Shown piece after piece: positions 16,790 to 25,404 of a DNA stretch of 64,000 bases. Source of the DNA: Pseudomonas parafulva NBRC 16636 = DSM 17004 (GTDB taxonomy: Bacteria > Pseudomonadota > Gammaproteobacteria > Pseudomonadales > Pseudomonadaceae); the NCBI RefSeq assembly GCF_000730645.1, contig NZ_BBIU01000017.1:1-64000 (forward strand), given 5' to 3'. Under the pieces are notes generated by a model. That model was not told where the DNA came from. It worked only from the letters and a program-made list of their open reading frames with translations, and did not search any database. How positions within the stretch are numbered: the first letter of the stretch is position 1; each line of letters begins with the position of its first letter. The translations under genes were made by a program, and so were the position numbers.

Positions 16790-17353
16790 ATGCCCAATGC
16801 CCCGCGCTACTGCCCACACTGCACAACGGAACTGGCACGGGGCGTTCCCACCGGCGATACCCACGAACGCTTGCACTGCAGCGGCTGTGGCTACATTCAC
16901 TACATTAACCCCAAGATCATCGCCGGCTGCATCATCGAACGCGATGGCAAGTACCTGCTCTGCCAGCGCGCCATTCCACCGCGCCCGGGCACCTGGACCC
17001 TGCCCGCCGGTTTCATGGAGGCCGGCGAAACCACCGAGCAGGCAGCGCTGCGCGAGGTGTGGGAAGAAAGCGGCGTACACGCCGAAATCGTTTGCCCCTA
17101 TTCGATTTTCAGCGTGCCGAAGATCAGCGAGGTGTACATCATCTTCCGCGCCATCGCCACCGAGGAAACCGGCCAGTACGGCCCGGAAACCCTGGCCTAC
17201 CGGTTCTTCGAGCCCGACCAGATCCCCTGGGACGACATCTACTACCCCGCCATCCGGCAGATCCTCGAGCGCTATATTCTCGAGCGCCAGGCCGGGGTAT
17301 ATGGCATCTACACGGGCAATGACGACACCGGCAAAGTGCACTTCATTCGCTAG
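16790..17353 (+). CDS. Nudix hydrolase with N-terminal zinc ribbon (NudC-like subgroup)
   Basis: 187-residue protein. Four cysteines at residues 8, 11, 30 and 33 form a zinc ribbon, followed by a complete Nudix box (GFMEAGETTEQAALREVWEE then SGV). Zinc-ribbon Nudix enzymes of this size hydrolyse NADH/NAD, ADP-ribose or related pyrophosphates. It starts two bases after the GntR stop, so the two are translationally coupled. Coupling a possible pyridine-nucleotide hydrolase to a regulator of a pyridine-type catabolic cluster is suggestive, but the substrate is not shown by sequence. Confidence 0.88.
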   Translation: MPNAPRYCPHCTTELARGVPTGDTHERLHCSGCGYIHYINPKIIAGCIIERDGKYLLCQRAIPPRPGTWTLPAGFMEAGETTEQAALREVWEESGVHAEIVCPYSIFSVPKISEVYIIFRAIATEETGQYGPETLAYRFFEPDQIPWDDIYYPAIRQILERYILERQAGVYGIYTGNDDTGKVHFIR

Positions 17354-17426
17354 CGCACAAACTGCTCGCCAACCACGTGTTCTCGGTGCACCCTAGGGGC
17401 CTTTGTATTCACGACCGGCAGAACAC

Positions 17427-19223
17427 ATGGCGAAGTGGCTAGAGGGCGGTGGCCTCATGGGCGAGCGTATCCGTCAGCATGACTGGGCATCCACCCATCT
17501 GGGCCCGCTCGATGGCTGGCCCGATGCGCTCAAGACCACATTGGCACTGTGCCTGGCCTCGCGGTTCCCCCAAGCGGTGCTGTGGGGCCCCGACCTGACT
17601 ACCTTTCACAACGACGCATTCTTGCCGATTCTCGGCGAGAAGCCGCTGGCGCTGGGCATGCCTTTCAGCGAAGTCTGGCGCGAGGCCTGGTCGGACATTC
17701 GCGTGCTGGCAGACCGCGCCATGGCCGGCGAGGCGGTGTTCATCGAGAACTTCCCACTGGTGATCAACCGCAATGGCACGCCGGAGCGGGCCTATTTCAC
17801 GTTCTGCTACAGCCCCATCCGCGGCCATGACGGCACAGTGCTGGGCATGCTCGACACCGTCACCGAAACCACCGCCAACGTGGTCAGCAACCAGCGGCTG
17901 AAGTTTCTCGACAGCCTGGCACGGGCAGTCGCTGAAGCTTCAGCGCCCGAAGACATTCTGGCGATTACCACGCGCATGCTGGTGGAACACCTTGAGCTGT
18001 CCAGCTGCGCCTATGCGGTGATGCAGGCCGACCAGGACACCTTCACCATCTGCGGCGAAGCGGTGGCCCCCGGGGCCCCTCACCTGCTGGGCGATTACCA
18101 GTTGCATGACTTCGGCCGCCTGGCGGTGAACCGCCTGCGCAACGGCCAACCCCTGATTATCCACGACAGCCACCGCGAACTGGCCCCCGACGAGGCCGCC
18201 ACTTTTGCGGCCATCGGCATCGCGGCCACCTGCTGCATGCCGCTGATAAAAGCCGGCAGGCTGACCGCGCTGATGGCCATCAACAACGGCGCGCCGCGCG
18301 CCTGGACCCCCTACGAGCGGGCGCTGATCAGTGAAGTGACCGAACGCAGCTGGGCGCATATCCAGCGGGCTCAGGCCCACGGTGAAGTGCAGCAGGCAAT
18401 CGCAGCGCTGGAAACCCTCAACGCCAACCTCGAGCAGCGGGTCCAGGAGCGCACCGCCCAGTTGCTGCACACCGAGGCTGAGTTGCGCCAGGCGCAAAAA
18501 CTCGAAGCCATCGGCCAGCTGACTGGCGGGGTAGCACATGACATCAACAACCTGCTGACCATCATCCGCGCGTCGCTGCATTTTCTGCAGCGCCCCAACC
18601 TGGATGATCAGCGGCGCGATCGCTACATCAAGACCATATCCGAAACCGTGGAACGCGGCGCCAAGCTCACAGGCCAGTTGCTGGCCTTTGGCCGGCGCCA
18701 GGCGTTGAACCCGCAGGTGTTCGAAGCCAGCGAGCGGCTGGAGGCAATGGCCGACATGTTCGATACGGCGGCGGGTGCGCGCATCCACGTGCAACTGCAA
18801 CTGCCCGAGGCGCCCTGCCATATCCGTGCCGACATCAGCCAGCTGGAAACCGCCGTCATCAACCTGATGCTCAACGGCCGCGATGCCATGGGCGGAGCAG
18901 GCACACTGCAGCTGCGCCTGCTGGCCGATCAGCACCTGCCCGCAGCACAAGGCCAGGCGCCACAGGCAGGTGCCTTCGCGGCCATTTCGGTGAGCGACAC
19001 CGGGGCCGGTATCCCTACGGAATTGTTCGAGCGTATCTTCGACCCCTTCTTCACCACCAAGGCACCGGGTGAAGGCACTGGCCTGGGCCTCTCGCAGGTG
19101 TTCGGCTTCGCCAAGCAGTCCGGGGGTGATGTCAAGGTCAACAGCATTGAGGGCCAGGGCACCACGTTCACGCTGTACCTGCCCCAGCAGGCGCAAGACG
19201 CTGCGTTACCGGGCGAACGTTAA
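17427..19223 (+). CDS. PAS-GAF sensor histidine kinase
   Basis: 598-residue soluble histidine kinase (no membrane segment seen). It has an N-terminal PAS domain (about 15-145, opening with DWASTHLGPLDGWP), a GAF domain (about 160-310), a coiled coil, the phospho-acceptor His371 in GGVAHDINN, and a catalytic domain with N (NLMLNGRDAM), G1 (SDTGAGIP), F (FDPFFTTK) and G2 (GTGLGLSQ) boxes. There is no receiver domain. ATG 17427 was preferred to TTG 17403, but ATG 17457 is also possible. It faces a paralogous hybrid kinase whose stop codon overlaps its own. Confidence 0.88.
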   Translation: MAKWLEGGGLMGERIRQHDWASTHLGPLDGWPDALKTTLALCLASRFPQAVLWGPDLTTFHNDAFLPILGEKPLALGMPFSEVWREAWSDIRVLADRAMAGEAVFIENFPLVINRNGTPERAYFTFCYSPIRGHDGTVLGMLDTVTETTANVVSNQRLKFLDSLARAVAEASAPEDILAITTRMLVEHLELSSCAYAVMQADQDTFTICGEAVAPGAPHLLGDYQLHDFGRLAVNRLRNGQPLIIHDSHRELAPDEAATFAAIGIAATCCMPLIKAGRLTALMAINNGAPRAWTPYERALISEVTERSWAHIQRAQAHGEVQQAIAALETLNANLEQRVQERTAQLLHTEAELRQAQKLEAIGQLTGGVAHDINNLLTIIRASLHFLQRPNLDDQRRDRYIKTISETVERGAKLTGQLLAFGRRQALNPQVFEASERLEAMADMFDTAAGARIHVQLQLPEAPCHIRADISQLETAVINLMLNGRDAMGGAGTLQLRLLADQHLPAAQGQAPQAGAFAAISVSDTGAGIPTELFERIFDPFFTTKAPGEGTGLGLSQVFGFAKQSGGDVKVNSIEGQGTTFTLYLPQQAQDAALPGER

Positions 19224-21418
19224 CGCTTGGCCGCCAGCAACTGCGCCACACTCTGCGCCAGTTCCATGCGCCGGTAAGGTTTGCGCAGTACCTCAAAGCC
19301 GCTCAACTGGGACGGCGTAAGGTTGGCGTAGCCGGTGATGATCAGCACCGGCAACTCGGCATGCCGCTGGCGCATCTGCTGGGCAAAACGCACCCCAGTC
19401 ATGTCCGGCATCACGTGGTCGGTTACCAGCAGATCCGGCAACCAGCCCTTGTCTACCAGGCGCAGTGCGGCGGCCGCACTCGCCGCCTCGGTCACTTCAT
19501 AGCCCAGGTCGCGCAGCTGCAGGGCTGTGGCATGGCGCACGATTTCCTCATCGTCCACCAGCAGCACCCGGCTCGGACGGGCGGCCGTCGGTGCTTCAGC
19601 GCTTTCACTGCCGCGGCAGGCAGCCGAGGCGTCGCTGGCCGGCAGCCACAGGGTAGCCTGGGTGCCCTGCCCCGGCGTTGAGCGGATGGCAAACCCTCCG
19701 CCGGACTGTACCGCCAGGCCCTGCACCATCGGCAGCCCCAACCCAGAGCCCTTGCCGATCCCCTTTGTCGAGAAGAACGGCTCCATGCAGCGGCGCACCT
19801 GCTCTTCGTCCATGCCGCAGCCATTGTCCCTGACCTCGATCCACACCAGGCGCTCTGCGGCCATGCCTTCTGGCGGTACAGGGCAATGCGGGTCATGCCC
19901 GGCAACGATCTGCAGGTAGCCCCCGTCCCCCGTGGCATCACGAGCATTGACCACCAGGTTGAGCAACGCCAGCTCCAGCTGGTGAGGGTCGACCACCACA
20001 GACGGCAGTGCCGGGTCGATATCCACGTGCACGGTCAGGGTGGGCCCGATGGAACGTGCCATCAGCTCACGCATGTCGTCCAGCAGTGTCGCCAGGCACA
20101 CGGCCTGGGGCTTGAGTGTCTGGCGGCGGGCGAAGCTCAGCAGGCGCGCTACCAGGTTGCGGGCCCGCTCTGCAGCTTGCAGCCCGCCGTCGATCAGCCG
20201 CGGGGCACGCTCGGCGTTCGGCTGGCGGTGCAACAGCTCGAACGAGCCGATGATGGGCGTGAGCATGTTGTTCAGGTCGTGGGCGATGCCGCCAGTCAAT
20301 TGCCCGATCATTTCCATCTTGTGGGCTTCATGCAGTTGCACCATGGCCGACTCACGCTGCGCCAGTGCGGCCGCCACGCGTTCTTCCAGGCTCTGGTTGA
20401 GCAAGTGCAAGGCACGTTCGGCGCGGGCATGAATGATGGCGGCCCAGGTTTGCTTGGCGGTTTCTTCCACCAATTGGCAGTCTTCCTCAAGGCACTTGCG
20501 CGCGTCGCGGAAGTACACGCCCAGCACCGCTTCCAGGCGGCCTGCACGCACCACCGGTACATGCAGGGCAGCGCCCAGGCCTGCCAGGTGCGGCGGTGCC
20601 TTGTCATACACCTGCAGCACCGTCTGCTCAGCCGCCAACTGCTCATGGAAGTCAGCACCGAAGGCCTGGTACGGGTGGGTACCGACCACTGAGGGCACAC
20701 CGTCGACCCAGTCCTGGCTGACCGTGAAGCACTCGCCATCACCCTGGTCTTCCCCAAAACAGACCCGCGCAGCGCCAAGTTGCTCGGCCAGGCGTTGCAC
20801 AGCGTAGGCCTCGATGCGCTCGGCACCGCCCAGCCCGGGCAACGTACGGCCCAACTCCAGCAAGAAGGCCTGGCGCTGCTGGAAGCGCACCCGCTCGGTG
20901 GTTTCCGATACCAGGCACAGGATGCCACCCACGCTGCCGTCTGCCTCGCGCACCGCGGAATAGGACACGTCGAAATACACCGTCTCGCCATGCCCACTGC
21001 GTTCTATATAGAAAGGGCGATCCTTGGCCGAGAATGTCTGGCCCGTTTCGCGCACCCCACGCAGCAACGGCTCAAGGTCGTCCCACAGCTCAGACCAGTT
21101 CTCCTGGGCGGGCCGGCCCAGGGCTTGGGGGTGTTTGTTGCCGATGGTGGGGGCGTAAGCGTCGTTGTACAGCGCTACATAGGACTCGCCCCAGAACAAC
21201 ACAACCTGCGCCTGGGCGGGCAACAGGGTGGCCATCACCGCTTGCAGGTGCGGTGACCAGCCATGGGGCGGCCCGAGCGGTGAATCGCCCCACTGCATCG
21301 ACTGCATCAAACCGCCGATGGTGCCGCCGTTCAGCAGGAAGCACAGCGGTGGTTGCCCTGCATCCACAGGTAGTTGTTGAAGGGATTTCATTTCGGGGGA
21401 ATCCGCGGCTTGTGCCAT
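19220..21418 (-). CDS. PAS-GAF hybrid histidine kinase with C-terminal receiver
   Basis: 732-residue soluble hybrid kinase: PAS about 30-165 (WGDSPLGPPHGW), GAF about 185-335, His380 in GGIAHDLNN, the ATPase domain with FSTKGIGKGSGLGLP, and a receiver from about residue 610 with phospho-acceptor Asp667 in VTDHVMPDMTG. Its PAS-GAF-kinase core is clearly paralogous to the kinase at 17427. The receiver could serve both kinases. No DNA-binding partner is encoded nearby. The hydrophilic N-terminus and cytosolic PAS/GAF pair suggest sensing of light, redox or a small molecule. Confidence 0.9.
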   Translation of the reverse strand: MAQAADSPEMKSLQQLPVDAGQPPLCFLLNGGTIGGLMQSMQWGDSPLGPPHGWSPHLQAVMATLLPAQAQVVLFWGESYVALYNDAYAPTIGNKHPQALGRPAQENWSELWDDLEPLLRGVRETGQTFSAKDRPFYIERSGHGETVYFDVSYSAVREADGSVGGILCLVSETTERVRFQQRQAFLLELGRTLPGLGGAERIEAYAVQRLAEQLGAARVCFGEDQGDGECFTVSQDWVDGVPSVVGTHPYQAFGADFHEQLAAEQTVLQVYDKAPPHLAGLGAALHVPVVRAGRLEAVLGVYFRDARKCLEEDCQLVEETAKQTWAAIIHARAERALHLLNQSLEERVAAALAQRESAMVQLHEAHKMEMIGQLTGGIAHDLNNMLTPIIGSFELLHRQPNAERAPRLIDGGLQAAERARNLVARLLSFARRQTLKPQAVCLATLLDDMRELMARSIGPTLTVHVDIDPALPSVVVDPHQLELALLNLVVNARDATGDGGYLQIVAGHDPHCPVPPEGMAAERLVWIEVRDNGCGMDEEQVRRCMEPFFSTKGIGKGSGLGLPMVQGLAVQSGGGFAIRSTPGQGTQATLWLPASDASAACRGSESAEAPTAARPSRVLLVDDEEIVRHATALQLRDLGYEVTEAASAAAALRLVDKGWLPDLLVTDHVMPDMTGVRFAQQMRQRHAELPVLIITGYANLTPSQLSGFEVLRKPYRRMELAQSVAQLLAAKR

Positions 21419-21476
21419 CCGTCTTCGGATAAGAGCGGCGCAACCGGCGTTCGTTCCACGTTCATTGAACGCTCGT

Positions 21477-22109
21477 TCAACGCCGACCTTCGGCGAGCAT
21501 CCTTACAGCCAGTGCCGCCAGCACCGTACCCATCAACCACCGCTGAACCTGCTGGAACAGCGGGCGCCCCGCCAGGAATACGGCGATGGAGCCGGCCATC
21601 ACCGCGATCAGCGCATTGACCGTTACGCTGATGGCGATCTGCAGCGAACCCAGTACCAAGGATTGTGCCAGCACACTGCCGTGCTCCGGGCTGATGAACT
21701 GCGGCATCAGCGACAGGTACATCACGGCGATCTTCGGGTTGAGCAGGTTGGTGACAAAGCCCATGGCGAACAAGCGGCGCGGGCTGTCGGCAGGCAGATC
21801 ACGCACCTGGAACGGTGAGCGCCCACCGGGTTTGACCGCCTGCCAGGCCAGGTACAGCAGGTACAGGGCGCCGCCAATGCGCAAGCCGTCGTAGGCGTAA
21901 GGCACAGCCATGACCAGGGCAGTGATCCCCAGGGCCGCACAGAGCATGTAGAAGACAAAACCCATGGCCACACCGCCCAACGAGATCAGGCCGGCCATGC
22001 GGCCCTGGCAGATGGACCGCGAGATCAGGTAGACCATGTTAGGCCCGGGGGTGAGCACCATGCCCAGGGATATCAGGGCGAAGGCCAGCAGTTGGGTGGT
22101 ATCGGGCAT
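21477..22109 (-). CDS. LysE/RhtB-family amino acid exporter
   Basis: 210-residue inner-membrane protein with about six hydrophobic segments and the family signature LTPGPNMVYLISRSICQGR near residues 20-40. ATG 22109 is preferred to ATG 22118, because AAGGA sits eight bases upstream of the former but abuts the latter; 210 residues is the normal family size. The family exports basic or small neutral amino acids. It is divergent from the second NCS1 permease across a 379-base gap. Confidence 0.88.
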   Translation of the reverse strand: MPDTTQLLAFALISLGMVLTPGPNMVYLISRSICQGRMAGLISLGGVAMGFVFYMLCAALGITALVMAVPYAYDGLRIGGALYLLYLAWQAVKPGGRSPFQVRDLPADSPRRLFAMGFVTNLLNPKIAVMYLSLMPQFISPEHGSVLAQSLVLGSLQIAISVTVNALIAVMAGSIAVFLAGRPLFQQVQRWLMGTVLAALAVRMLAEGRR

Positions 22110-22488
22110 CAGGCACATCCTTGTCGCGCAATGGGAGGTGCCAGCTTAGCCGAAGCTGTTGCGCACGGGAATTCACCAGCGTACCGCCGGTACAGCTGTT
22201 TTTTCATGCCCTGTGTTGGCCCGCCACGCACCAGTTCGGCCCATGGGCAAGCAGGCGTCATCGGGCGAGGGGCTCTGCAGCGGGGCCTTCAGGGCACTGG
22301 CACCCTTCTTGCTGCCGTCCACCGCTTAAGCTTTTGTCAGCCTTAGGTTTTTTAAGGTTTATGGGTACATATTTACTAATTTCTCGTTACCCCCGCGCCC
22401 CGCATCATCGCTCCAACAAGAACGCGTTGCCCTTCGCCGGCACGCCCCCGGGCAGTTCCCGATGCCCTACCTTGCCTTGGAGTCAGTC
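22110..22488. other. intergenic gap between LysE exporter and NCS1 permease
   Basis: No convincing gene. The segment 22320-22385 is much more A/T-rich than its flanks (runs such as GGTTTTTTAAGG and ACATATTTACTAATTTC), and a TTGTCA lies at 22334-22339, so it probably holds the permease promoter. I see no copy of the GGTATACC or NrtR-type palindromes here. Confidence 0.4.
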
Positions 22489-23901
22489 ATGACCAGTGCA
22501 GCCAGCTCGGCCCCCCTCATCGAAAAACACACGATCGGCTATGTGCCCCCGCAAGACCGCCATGGAAAGGTAAGGGATCTGTTCACACTGTGGTTCGGCG
22601 GCAACATCGCGCCGCTCCCCATCGTCACCGGCGCCCTCGGCGTGCAACTGTTTCACCTGAACCTGGTGTGGGGCATCGTTGCCATCCTGGTGGGCCACCT
22701 GGTTGGTGGTGTGCTGATGGCGCTGCATTCTGCCCAAGGCCCGCAAATGGGCATCCCGCAGATGATTCAAAGCCGCGCCCAGTTCGGTTCGCTCGGCGCG
22801 CTGCTGGTGGTGGTGATCGCCGGGGTGATGTACATCGGTTTCTTCGCATCCAACATCGTGCTTGCCGGCAAGTCCCTGCATGGCGTAGCCGAATCGGTAC
22901 CGGTGCCCGTGGGTATCGTCATCGGTGCGCTGGGGTCGGGCATCATCGGCATCATCGGCTACCGCTTCATCCACGTGCTCAACCGTATCGGCACCTGGGT
23001 GCTGGGCATCGGTATCGTGGTGGGCTTCGGCTACATTTTCAGCCATGTGCAGAGTGACGACTTCCTCACCCGCGGCGGCTTCAACCTGGCCGGCTGGCTG
23101 GCCACCGTTTCACTTGCAGCCCTGTGGCAGATCGCGTTCGCCCCTTATGTTTCGGACTATTCGCGCTACCTGCCGGCTGATGTGAAGGTCAGTTCGACGT
23201 TCTGGACCACCTACCTCGGTTCGGCCCTGGGCTCCAGCCTGTCCTTCATATTCGGCGCCGTCGCTGTGCTGGCGATCCCGGCTGGCATGGACACCATGGA
23301 GGCGGTGAAGCTGGCCACCGGCAGCCTAGGCCCGCTGATGCTGGTGCTGTTCCTGCTCAGCGTCATCAGCCACAACGCCCTCAACCTGTATGGGGCAGTG
23401 CTGTCGATCATCACCCTGGTGCAAACCTTCGCCTACCGCTGGATCCCCACAGCCAGGAGCCGTGCGGTGCTTTCATTGATCGTGCTGGGCGCTTGCTGCG
23501 TGGCGGCGGTGTTCGCCTCGGCCGATTTCATCGGCCACTTCGTGGACATGGTGCTGGTGTTGCTGGTGGTGCTGGTGCCCTGGACGGCCATCAACCTCAT
23601 CGACTTCTACGCCATTCACAAAGGCGACTACGACATTCAGTCGATCTTCCAGGTGGACGGCGGTATCTACGGCCGCTACAACCCGCAAGCCCTGCTGGCC
23701 TATGCGATCGGTATCGCCGTGCAGATCCCGTTCATGAACACCCCGCTGTATGTAGGCCCGATCTCCGAGCACATCAATGGCGCCGACCTGTCCTGGCTGG
23801 TTGGCCTGGCGGTCACCTCGCCGCTGTACTGGTGGCTGGCGAGCCGCGACAGCGCCTACCGTCGTCGCCAAACCAGCGCCAAGGTAGCACTGGGCCACTG
23901 A
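22489..23901 (+). CDS. NCS1-family permease beside NAD-salvage genes
   Basis: 470-residue transporter of the NCS1 family with about 12 membrane segments. It shares the ERHTIGYVPP-like opening, RHGKVRDLFTLWF and AQGPQMGIPQM with the permease at 8425-9825. ATG 22489 is preceded by GGAG at seven bases; an upstream ATG (22462) has no site. It converges on nrtR with a 9-base gap, and pncA and pncB follow. Uptake of nicotinate, nicotinamide or another pyridine is therefore plausible, though the assignment rests on context. Confidence 0.88.
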   Translation: MTSAASSAPLIEKHTIGYVPPQDRHGKVRDLFTLWFGGNIAPLPIVTGALGVQLFHLNLVWGIVAILVGHLVGGVLMALHSAQGPQMGIPQMIQSRAQFGSLGALLVVVIAGVMYIGFFASNIVLAGKSLHGVAESVPVPVGIVIGALGSGIIGIIGYRFIHVLNRIGTWVLGIGIVVGFGYIFSHVQSDDFLTRGGFNLAGWLATVSLAALWQIAFAPYVSDYSRYLPADVKVSSTFWTTYLGSALGSSLSFIFGAVAVLAIPAGMDTMEAVKLATGSLGPLMLVLFLLSVISHNALNLYGAVLSIITLVQTFAYRWIPTARSRAVLSLIVLGACCVAAVFASADFIGHFVDMVLVLLVVLVPWTAINLIDFYAIHKGDYDIQSIFQVDGGIYGRYNPQALLAYAIGIAVQIPFMNTPLYVGPISEHINGADLSWLVGLAVTSPLYWWLASRDSAYRRRQTSAKVALGH

Positions 23902-23910
23902 CCGTACCGC

Positions 23911-24615
23911 TCAGCCGCCCTCAGGCAACAGGCTGCGGTCGAACATGAACGGCCGCTCGCCCTGAGGCGTGTACTGGTACAGCTGCTGCGGCCGCCCCAG
24001 CCGCGGCTGATTCTTCTGCCCGGTGTCCCTCACCCAGCCCAGCTCGCGCAGGCGCTCCAGCCGCTTGCGCAGCGAGGTGCCATTCACCGGCTGCCCCAGG
24101 CACGCCTGCACGGCGCCCAGCGCATCCAGCACGGTGAACCTCTCCCCCATCAGGTACAGCGGCAGGCTGCTGTATACCGTCTTGGCGGCCAGCCGATCAC
24201 GGGCACCCTGCACCAGCAGGTTGTGGTCGAACGGCAGCAGCACCTTGCGGTCAACCACGCTGCCCAGGTCGAAGAAGCCCAGTTGCTCACCGTCTACCGC
24301 CTGTTGCGGGCCCAGCAATGCCAGGTAGCAGGTGCTAAGCGACCAGCCCCGCGGGTCGCGGAAGGCATTGCCTTCGGTGCCCACCTGCTCCAGGTAGCAG
24401 GGGGTTACCCGGGCTTTTTCACGCAAGGCGCGATCGGCAGCGCCATCCAGGCTGGTGTCAGGGATACGGCCATTGATGATGACCCCGGGCAATGCCCACT
24501 GGCCTGCATGGGGTTCACGCTCGCGGCGGTGCAGCAGTACCTGCAATTGCTGGCCATCGGGCGACAGGCGCAAGGCGACGATGTCGACGCTGGCCAGTAC
24601 TTCGGCTGTACTCAA
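23911..24615 (-). CDS. nrtR: NrtR-type Nudix-related transcriptional regulator of NAD metabolism
   Basis: 234-residue protein: a Nudix-like ADP-ribose-sensing domain (about residues 10-145; VDIVALRLSPDGQQLQVLL, QWALPGVIING) fused to a C-terminal winged helix (about 155-230; LGQPVNGTSLRKRLERLRELGWV). The Nudix box is degenerate, as in NrtR regulators, which bind rather than hydrolyse. Translation most likely starts at TTG 24615, since AGGAG lies seven bases upstream and no ATG fits; a naive ATG search would extend far into pncA. It is divergent from pncA with a palindrome in between. Confidence 0.88.
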   Translation of the reverse strand: MSTAEVLASVDIVALRLSPDGQQLQVLLHRREREPHAGQWALPGVIINGRIPDTSLDGAADRALREKARVTPCYLEQVGTEGNAFRDPRGWSLSTCYLALLGPQQAVDGEQLGFFDLGSVVDRKVLLPFDHNLLVQGARDRLAAKTVYSSLPLYLMGERFTVLDALGAVQACLGQPVNGTSLRKRLERLRELGWVRDTGQKNQPRLGRPQQLYQYTPQGERPFMFDRSLLPEGG

Positions 24616-24703
24616 AGGGTGGCTCCTGGTTGATGGCCGTGATAATTCACCAGAGCAGCAAAGTAATGCAAGCTTAAAGCAATTATCAGATGCGGCTTGA
24701 CAC

Positions 24704-24728
24704 ACATAATACACCAGGTGGATTATGT
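24704..24728. promoter_or_regulatory. NrtR-type operator between nrtR and pncA
   Basis: Near-perfect inverted repeat centred on 24716: arms ACATAAT-N-CACC and GGTG-N-ATTATGT around a single A, with only one mismatched pair (24711/24721). It sits 27 bases upstream of the pncA ATG, where a repressor would block initiation. Its position between the regulator and its expected target genes supports NrtR as the ligand. Confidence 0.7.
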
Positions 24729-24753
24729 AGCCATTCCAGCGAGGAGATCCGCC

Positions 24754-25404
24754 ATGAAGATCGCCAGTTTCGATGTCGATGCGCAAAACGGCTTCACCGC
24801 CAACGCCCCTCACGAACTGCCGGTGCCCGACGGCAACGAGATCGCACCCGACCTCAACGCCATGGCATTGCGCGCTGACGTGCGCCTTGGCAGCAAGGAC
24901 GCCCACCCGGCCAACGCCAACTGGGTTGTGGCAGACCCTGCACATATGCTGCAACCGCTGAGCATGGCCAACGCCGACCTTACCTGGGTCAGCCACTGCG
25001 TACCCGGCACCCCCGGTTTCGAGCTGCTGCCGGGGCTGCCCGCCCCTATCGACTACGACTACTTCGTGTGGAAAGGCGTCGAACCCGACCTGCACCCCTA
25101 CGGCGCCTGCTATCACGACCTGGCCGAGCGCCGTTCCACCGGTGTGATCGAATACCTCAAGGTGCAGCAGGTAGGTGCAGTAATCGTCGGCGGCCTGGCC
25201 CTGGATTACTGCGTCAAGACCACCGCCCGGCAATTGCGCCAGGCGGGCTTCCAGGTGCTGCTGTACCTGCCGGCCTGCCGCGCCCTCACCCAGGCCGGTG
25301 CCATCGAAACCTGCGGCGCGCTGGCAGCAGAGGGTGTGGTGCTGTGCGGCGATGAAGCCGCCCTCGACCACCAATTGGCTTTGATCAAGGAGCAGCGCTC
25401 ATGA
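24754..25404 (+). CDS. pncA: nicotinamidase
   Basis: 216-residue isochorismatase-fold hydrolase converting nicotinamide to nicotinate. The expected triad is visible: Asp9 (DVDAQNGF), Lys107 (FVWKGVEPD) and Cys153 (LDYCVKTTA). The metal site fits [11 protein letters not shown] near residue 50. GAGGAG precedes ATG 24754. The stop overlaps the pncB start by four bases, so the two salvage steps are coupled. Control by NrtR through the palindrome just upstream is likely. Confidence 0.93.
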   Translation: MKIASFDVDAQNGFTANAPHELPVPDGNEIAPDLNAMALRADVRLGSKDAHPANANWVVADPAHMLQPLSMANADLTWVSHCVPGTPGFELLPGLPAPIDYDYFVWKGVEPDLHPYGACYHDLAERRSTGVIEYLKVQQVGAVIVGGLALDYCVKTTARQLRQAGFQVLLYLPACRALTQAGAIETCGALAAEGVVLCGDEAALDHQLALIKEQRS

